Positions 6,315-10,007 of a stretch of 10,007 nt of DNA are shown here, in pieces (position 1 is the stretch's first letter; every line of letters starts with the position of its first letter). The position numbers were made by a program, and so were the translations under genes. Origin of the DNA: an uncultured archaeon. GTDB lineage: Archaea > Thermoproteota > CALKCG01 > B24. Under the pieces are notes generated by a model. That model had not been told where the DNA came from. It saw only the letters and a list, made by a program, of their open reading frames with translations, and ran no database searches. The stretch spans positions 1-10,007 of the forward strand of contig CALKCG010000076.1 in assembly GCA_938082915.1 (NCBI GenBank). The letters are read 5' to 3'.

Positions 6315-6707
6315 ATGAGTCGACCAGCTGAAATCGGCTCTATCAAAGAAGGTATGTATGTAATTATAGATGGTGAGCCATCTAGAGTTGTAACCATAGA
6401 GAAGTCTAAACCCGGTAAGCATGGAAGTGCTAAAGTTAGACTAGTAGCCATAGGGGTTTTCGACGGTGTTAAAAGAAGTATAGTATCGCCTGTAGATGCT
6501 AAAATAGATGTACCTGTGATAGATAAACGTAATGGTCAGGTAATATCCGTCAGTGGAAATACGATCCAAATCATGGATTTAGAGAACTTTGAAATCTTGG
6601 AAGCAATGAATGTTGAAGCTGAACTTTTAGATAAACTAAAACCCTCAGTTGAAGTAGAATATTGGATGATTATGGGTAGACCGAAACTTGTAAGGGTTAA
6701 AAGCTAA
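6315..6707 (+). CDS. eif5A: Translation initiation factor aIF5A (hypusine-containing)
   Basis: A 130-residue archaeal homologue of eIF5A/EF-P, the factor that binds the ribosome between the P and E sites and rescues stalled peptide-bond formation, for example at proline runs. The N-terminal SH3-like domain carries the hypusine loop 'KPGKHGSAKVRL', in which K35 is the residue modified by deoxyhypusine synthase. The C-terminal part (about 70-130) is the OB-fold domain with 'VISVSGNTIQIMDLENFE'. Length is normal for archaea. ATG 6315 is chosen because GGTG lies seven bases upstream; a TTG at 6309 would leave one base. It converges with TFS, 43 bases apart. The modifying enzyme is not in this window. 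Confidence 0.96.
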   Translation: MSRPAEIGSIKEGMYVIIDGEPSRVVTIEKSKPGKHGSAKVRLVAIGVFDGVKRSIVSPVDAKIDVPVIDKRNGQVISVSGNTIQIMDLENFEILEAMNVEAELLDKLKPSVEVEYWMIMGRPKLVRVKS

Positions 6708-6750
6708 CAGTCACTTTAACATTGTCATTCTTTTCTCAGCGTAGTGCTAT

Positions 6751-7089
6751 TTATGCGTATTCTCTCCACACATATCCGCACCTCTTACATCTGAAGAATT
6801 GCGTCGGGGCTTCATCTGCACCTCTAGTTTGCATAATCCACCAGTACGCTTTTCCATATTCACATTTAGGGCATTCAACGTCTATGGTTGGCAATGTTGA
6901 TAAATCTTCGTTTTCCTTCGTTATGACGATTAACGTTTCCTTTGATATCTTAGCTTGTTCTTCGTATTTAGCCTGTAGAGTTTTAACTTTCCTAAGTTCT
7001 TCATACCCACATTTGGGACATATTAACTTCGCGCCTTCATCTGTACGTTTAATTTCCATTCTTGCTCCGCACTTAGGACAAAACTCCAT
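6751..7089 (-). CDS. tfs: Transcription factor S (TFS), RNA polymerase cleavage factor
   Basis: A 112-residue archaeal TFIIS/Rpb9-like protein that makes backtracked RNA polymerase cleave its nascent RNA. The N-terminal zinc ribbon has CPKC (residues 4-7) and CPKCGY (about 24-29). The C-terminal ribbon has 'VECPKCEYGKAYWW' and 'FRCKRCGYVW', with the catalytic acidic hairpin 'RGADEAPTQFF', whose D-E pair reaches the polymerase active site. All eight zinc cysteines and the DE pair are intact, so it should be a functional cleavage factor and not an inactive paralogue. Start ATG 7089 is chosen; the TTG one codon earlier (7092) is less likely. It is the last gene of the minus-strand cluster, 27 bases after DUF99. 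A small inverted repeat occupies that gap. Confidence 0.95.
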   Translation of the reverse strand: MEFCPKCGARMEIKRTDEGAKLICPKCGYEELRKVKTLQAKYEEQAKISKETLIVITKENEDLSTLPTIDVECPKCEYGKAYWWIMQTRGADEAPTQFFRCKRCGYVWREYA

Positions 7090-7093
7090 CAAT

Positions 7094-7110
7094 TCTCTTC
7101 TCTGAAGAGA
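7094..7110 (-). repeat. Short inverted repeat before the TFS start
   Basis: Seven-base arms TCTCTTC/GAAGAGA with a three-base loop, lying between the DUF99 stop and the TFS start codon. In RNA it would form a hairpin ending five bases before the ATG, in the spot where a ribosome-binding site would sit. It may tune TFS translation, or be chance in purine/pyrimidine-rich sequence. Confidence 0.35.
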
Positions 7111-7116
7111 GAGATA

Positions 7117-7548
7117 CTAGCCTCTTTTAAATCTTTTCTCTAAAGCAGATTTAAGCTTGGAGGCAACTTTTAAAGCCTCTGGTTTACAGCCCTCTTTCGA
7201 TATTGTACGAAGTATTTTAAGGGCGCACTTTTCATCTACACCATAGGGTTTTATATCGTTAAATTCTCCTAAACATAAAACCGGTATACTGGTTTCCATC
7301 CAGAGTTTTTCACAGTTAAATCCATCTTCAGACCTTAAGACTAAAATCCTCAATTGTTTAAAGTGTTTACTTTCTCTAATGAGTTTCGGAAGCCCATGCT
7401 TTTCAACATCTTCAGCTTTGAAGTACAATACACCATCCATAATGGAAGCACCTCTATACACTACGCCTACAACGTCTACCCTATTACCTAGTAGCACTTT
7501 AGTTAAACCTAAAACTCTGATCTCCCTTTTAACCGTCCTTATCGGCAT
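7117..7548 (-). CDS. DUF99 family protein (endonuclease V-like fold), short and possibly degenerate
   Basis: A 143-residue protein matching DUF99 (UPF0215, sometimes named endonuclease dU) in 'IRVLGL', 'VDVVGVVYRGASIMDGVLYF' and 'HFKQLRILVLRSEDGFN', then 'SIPVLCLGEF'. DUF99 proteins as I recall them are about 180-200 residues and carry a 'GIDD' motif after the first strand and a 'DG.DAT' motif later. Here these read 'GLTKVL' and 'KAEDVEKH', so the expected acidic residues seem lost. Its start ATG 7548 overlaps the end of the RNase III-like gene by 20 bases; GGAGG lies 12 bases upstream. Its place between an RNase III-like gene and TFS, in a transcript for RNA synthesis and decay, suggests a role linked to RNA or polymerase. 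That is inference. Confidence 0.75.
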   Translation of the reverse strand: MPIRTVKREIRVLGLTKVLLGNRVDVVGVVYRGASIMDGVLYFKAEDVEKHGLPKLIRESKHFKQLRILVLRSEDGFNCEKLWMETSIPVLCLGEFNDIKPYGVDEKCALKILRTISKEGCKPEALKVASKLKSALEKRFKRG

Positions 7549-7903
7549 GTTGCATTAAATCCTCCAAAATCTTCTCTATGATATTCTTAAATGCATTAAC
7601 GGGGTTATCAAGGTCGTTCATAAGCATCTTTATAAATCCATCTGTAGTAATGATTCCTTCAAGCCATGCGTAGGCTATTATGGCCTCAGCATAGTTACCT
7701 GCAGCTTTTCTATCAGTTCTTCTAGGTATAAGGCTTCTCAGTCTAGATCTTCTAACGGCTTCGGCGAGTATTTTATTATTTATTCTTAAACCAGCAGGTT
7801 TACCTAAACTCTTTGTAACCGCTAGACTGGAGAGAAAATTGACCAGGGAATCTCCAAAACTTGCTAATCCTTTATCTCGAAGAATATCTTCGATGTTCTT
7901 CAA
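7529..7903 (-). CDS. Archaeal RNase III-like domain protein (Ribonucleas_3_2 type)
   Basis: A 124-residue helical protein of the small archaeal RNase III-like family. The signature 'GLASFGDSLVNFLSSLA' (12-28) matches the RNase III helix with 'LGD', and 'GNYAEAIIAYAWLEG' (69-83) matches the second signature 'GD..EA..GA'. D18 and E73 are present. The aspartate of 'GD..EA' is asparagine (N70), and the glutamate four residues before D18 in true RNase III is alanine (A14). No double-stranded RNA-binding domain is present. Start TTG 7903 is supported by GAGAGG eight bases upstream, which overlaps the rpo11 stop. The gene lies 12 bases after rpo11 and overlaps DUF99. It could be a weak nuclease or an RNA-binding partner; activity is not predictable. 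Confidence 0.72.
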   Translation of the reverse strand: MKNIEDILRDKGLASFGDSLVNFLSSLAVTKSLGKPAGLRINNKILAEAVRRSRLRSLIPRRTDRKAAGNYAEAIIAYAWLEGIITTDGFIKMLMNDLDNPVNAFKNIIEKILEDLMQHADKDG

Positions 7904-7915
7904 ATGTTAAGCCTC

Positions 7916-8212
7916 TCAATGCTGCTTCTCAACGCTTCCATAGGCTTCAAGAAAGCGGTCTTCAAGCTCTTTAAGTCTATTGCTTAGATTTTTCACACCA
8001 TCTTTTAAAATAGTGGTTACCTCATTACCCGGAGCAACTTTTAGTGTGAATGTAGCTTTAGGTATCAATGGATGGGGGATATTATACCCTACGAATTCGA
8101 CTCTAGGATCTTCTAGGAAAACGCTTTGAAGAGCTCCTAAGAAGGTGTGTCCTTCATTTTCTACTTCAAGTTCCACCTCCCTATCTGTTAGTTTTAGAAC
8201 CCGAATTTTCAA
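7916..8212 (-). CDS. rpoL: DNA-directed RNA polymerase subunit Rpo11 (RpoL)
   Basis: A 98-residue archaeal homologue of eukaryotic Rpb11 and the N-terminal part of bacterial alpha. It pairs with Rpo3 in the assembly platform of RNA polymerase. The family pattern is clear: 'MKIRVLKLTDREVELEVENE', 'GHTFLGALQSVFL', then 'VEFVGYNIPHPLIPKATFTL' and a long C-terminal helix 'KNLSNRLKELEDRFLEAYG'. I prefer TTG 8212, which gives the standard N-terminus and has GGTGAT four bases upstream. An upstream GTG at 8221 would overlap the csl4 stop by four bases and add MIC. Either way the gene is translationally coupled to csl4. Confidence 0.94.
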   Translation of the reverse strand: MKIRVLKLTDREVELEVENEGHTFLGALQSVFLEDPRVEFVGYNIPHPLIPKATFTLKVAPGNEVTTILKDGVKNLSNRLKELEDRFLEAYGSVEKQH

Positions 8213-8217
8213 GCAAA

Positions 8218-8787
8218 TCACCCTAATCCTACGACGCTGTAATCACTAGCGATCTTACGCTTCTCAACATTATTACAAATCTGACATTTAAGTTCTTTCC
8301 CACTTTTTACCAATACTCCTCCACACTTCGTACATAGTGCATAAACTACTCCAAACTCTGACCCATACATTTTTAAGTGGTAGATGTAATTATTGTAACC
8401 CAACACTTCACACTTCACTATATCCCCTGGTTTAACTGCGCTTCTAATACTCTTCATACTATACATAGAAGACGATCCAACCTGTATTAAACCTGAGAAG
8501 CAATTATTAAGTAGCTTATTGTTGACAGATATTATTGCGACTAACGCGTTTTTCTCAGAAGTCGATACGACAACAGCATACACTATATCTCCCGGTTTCG
8601 GAAGTAGAATTCTTCTCACCGTTTTTACACTAACCGTGTGCTTTTCAAGGTCTTCTTCTAAAAATCCAGCTAAAGACGATAAGATCTCACCATTATGTTC
8701 GTAAGCACCATCGTGAGGAATATACTCTTCTATAACACCTATTTTATCACCTGGTACTACGATTTTTCTCTTCAACTTTTCTACCAA
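8218..8787 (-). CDS. csl4: Archaeal exosome RNA-binding subunit Csl4
   Basis: A 189-residue cap protein of the archaeal exosome, which binds RNA and the DnaG partner and feeds RNA into the Rrp41/Rrp42 ring for 3'-to-5' decay or tailing. Three domains are seen: the N-terminal 'VVPGDKIGVIEEYIPHDGAY' module, an S1 domain (about 60-140, with 'LPKPGDIVYAVVV' and 'VKPGDIVKCEVLGY'), and a C-terminal zinc ribbon with C152-x2-C155 and C168-x2-C171. Start TTG 8787 is chosen because GAGGTG (8795-8800) sits seven bases upstream. An earlier in-frame TTG at 8802 would place that site inside the gene. It overlaps the end of the methylase gene by about 40 bases and the possible GTG of rpo11 by four, so the cluster is tightly coupled. 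Confidence 0.94.
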   Translation of the reverse strand: MVEKLKRKIVVPGDKIGVIEEYIPHDGAYEHNGEILSSLAGFLEEDLEKHTVSVKTVRRILLPKPGDIVYAVVVSTSEKNALVAIISVNNKLLNNCFSGLIQVGSSSMYSMKSIRSAVKPGDIVKCEVLGYNNYIYHLKMYGSEFGVVYALCTKCGGVLVKSGKELKCQICNNVEKRKIASDYSVVGLG

Positions 8788-9412
8788 ATGAATCCACCTC
8801 AATCCGATACACGTTTACCTGAAATATGTAAGACCTTTTCCTGTGGAATTCAAACATCCTAGGTATGCTTATTGAAGATTTGAATACGATTGAAATTGAA
8901 CCACCATATTTTTCTACAAGCTTCCTAATAAACTCATTAGTTTCACTTTTATGAATCGTATATACGACACGGCCAATTTCTAGAGCCTTTCTTAGAAAAA
9001 TACTATCCGCTCCTCTAAATCCGGTTCCAAATGGAGGATTTTGAATAACAGTATCGCAACGCCCTTCAAGTTTAGCTATATCGCATAAAACCCAGTCGAC
9101 CTTATCCGAAACGCCAGCTTTAACAGCATTAGATTTAGCTACTTCTAGAGCAACTTTATCTATATCAAAACCTACAACGTATTTAGCCCCTAGAATGGCG
9201 GCTCCTATGGTTAATCTACCCGTTCCACATCCTAAGTCAAACACGGTTTTACCTGAGATATCGTTGTAAATGTATGCGGCTACCGATAAAATTTTAGCCG
9301 CTAGTCCAGCTGGTATCGTATACTGTTCTAGAAGCCTACTCGGCGATGGGTGGGTTTTAAGCGTATCCAGCAATATTTCAAGTTCCCTACGTTTCAGAAT
9401 ATGCTCCGACAT
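8747..9412 (-). CDS. METTL5-family N6-adenine methyltransferase (rRNA type)
   Basis: A 221-residue class I SAM-dependent methylase. Seen are the N-terminal 'LEQYTIPAGLAAKIL' typical of the METTL5 group, the SAM-binding 'VFDLGCGTGRLTIG' (57-70), 'GFDIDKVAL' (strand 2 acidic residue) and the catalytic NPPF motif in 'QNPPFGTGFRGAD' (124-136), which marks N6-adenine methylases. In eukaryotes METTL5 modifies one adenine near the 3' end of 18S rRNA. A matching 16S rRNA target here is inferred. Start ATG 9412 has GGAAGA just upstream and overlaps the dph2 end by 26 bases. The C-terminal tail (RKVEEKNRSTR) overlaps the start of csl4. Partners such as TRMT112-like proteins are not seen nearby. Confidence 0.88.
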   Translation of the reverse strand: MSEHILKRRELEILLDTLKTHPSPSRLLEQYTIPAGLAAKILSVAAYIYNDISGKTVFDLGCGTGRLTIGAAILGAKYVVGFDIDKVALEVAKSNAVKAGVSDKVDWVLCDIAKLEGRCDTVIQNPPFGTGFRGADSIFLRKALEIGRVVYTIHKSETNEFIRKLVEKYGGSISIVFKSSISIPRMFEFHRKRSYIFQVNVYRIEVDSFGRKVEEKNRSTR

Positions 9413-10007
9413 ATTCTTCCCAGCTAGTTAAACCCAAACTCACTAAAAGCTCGGCTGGATTTAAAATAGGTTTAGTCATTCTTTCAGAATCCTCTATTGA
9501 AAGCCTTGGGCAGGCCGTGTTGATAAATACGTCTATCCATGTATAAGCTTCTAGGAAGCCAGTATCTAGATAATTAAATCCTATGAGGTAAGCTTCTCTA
9601 CCAGTGGCTTCAATGAGTTTTCTAACCCCTTCAGCAAATTCAAGTCTAAACTGTCCAGGCTCAAGTCCAACAAGTACTCCAAAAACCTTCCCCCCTCTGG
9701 CTTTAACTATCGACGCATAGATTCTCCTAAGGTATCTACGCTTCAACTCTGACAGGTCTTTAAGCGAACATGTTACCGGGTTTAACGCCAAGACTTTCTT
9801 ACTAGTTAGCAGCGCTAAACCTAAGGGATGAAAACCTCCATCTCCTACGAATAAGAAGAAATCTACATAGCTTTCAACGTTTAAGGGAGCCGTATAATTG
9901 CAACCTAAAACTTGACCTGGATATTTAACACCCACGCCTCTTCCTATGTAGACTTTTAAACCCCAATCTTCAAGAATACTTTGCATTGCTTCTAAACACT
10001 CTACAAA
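9387..10007 (-). CDS. dph2: Diphthamide biosynthesis protein Dph2, 5' end outside window
   Basis: The C-terminal 206 residues of archaeal Dph2, the radical-SAM-like enzyme that makes the first step of diphthamide: transfer of the 3-amino-3-carboxypropyl group from SAM to a histidine of elongation factor 2. The frame is open to the window edge (FVECLEAMQSI...), so the Met codon at 9986 is internal and about 130 residues lie outside. Matching segments are 'YPGQVLGCNYTA' (second cluster cysteine), 'FLFVGDGGFHPLGLAL', and 'DVFINTACPRLSIED' (third cysteine). The first of the three Fe-S cysteines should be beyond the edge. It seems to be the upstream gene of the seven-gene cluster, with its end overlapping the methylase start by 26 bases. 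Confidence 0.94.
   Translation of the reverse strand, partial: FVECLEAMQSILEDWGLKVYIGRGVGVKYPGQVLGCNYTAPLNVESYVDFFLFVGDGGFHPLGLALLTSKKVLALNPVTCSLKDLSELKRRYLRRIYASIVKARGGKVFGVLVGLEPGQFRLEFAEGVRKLIEATGREAYLIGFNYLDTGFLEAYTWIDVFINTACPRLSIEDSERMTKPILNPAELLVSLGLTSWEEYVGAYSET

Noticed and set aside
6722..7105. Plus-strand frame of 127 codons opposite TFS
   Set aside because: It is the antisense shadow of TFS, whose zinc ribbons and catalytic DE motif are unmistakable.
1..10007. CRISPR array, rRNA, tRNA or replication origin
   Set aside because: Looked for regularly spaced repeats, conserved RNA stems and clustered origin boxes; none seen.

Overview
The window is archaeal DNA. It carries an initiation factor 5A with the hypusine site, RNA polymerase subunit Rpo11, transcription factor TFS, the exosome subunit Csl4 and the diphthamide enzyme Dph2. 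Promoters are TATA-like, DNA is AT-rich, and many genes appear to start with TTG or GTG. The run Dph2 - METTL5-like methylase - Csl4 - Rpo11 - RNase III-like - DUF99 - TFS suggests a member of the TACK group, possibly Bathyarchaeia-like. That placement is inference from gene content only.

Layout. Bases 1-378 hold the decayed C-terminal end of a TnpB/OrfB-type transposon protein, spread over several frames. A small MazG-like nucleotide pyrophosphohydrolase with a cysteine tail faces it on the minus strand (397-684). From 871 to 5083 lies a plus-strand operon: a TATA-like box, two near-identical 16-bp inverted repeats, an ArsR-type winged-helix regulator, and two ABC half-transporters. The motifs of the two transporters are complementary, so they should form one heterodimeric exporter with one consensus and one degenerate ATP site. 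A T-run closes this operon. A short DUF5615 PIN-like gene follows (5160-5489), apparently leaderless. Next come a 277-base gap, a DUF123/GIY-YIG protein (5767-6276), and aIF5A (6315-6707).

From the right edge, seven minus-strand genes run back toward aIF5A and meet it tail to tail: Dph2 (5' end outside the window), METTL5-like methylase, Csl4, Rpo11, RNase III-like protein, a DUF99 protein and TFS. They overlap or are separated by fewer than 30 bases, so they look like one transcript serving RNA synthesis, RNA decay and modification of rRNA and elongation factor 2.

The most interesting points are the tandem operator candidate at the predicted start site of the regulator/exporter operon, the ATP-site asymmetry of the exporter, a perfect 22-nt palindrome at the end of the DUF123 gene just upstream of the aIF5A promoter region, and two neighbouring nuclease-fold proteins (RNase III-like and DUF99) that seem to lack expected acidic residues. 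No rRNA, tRNA or CRISPR array was seen.
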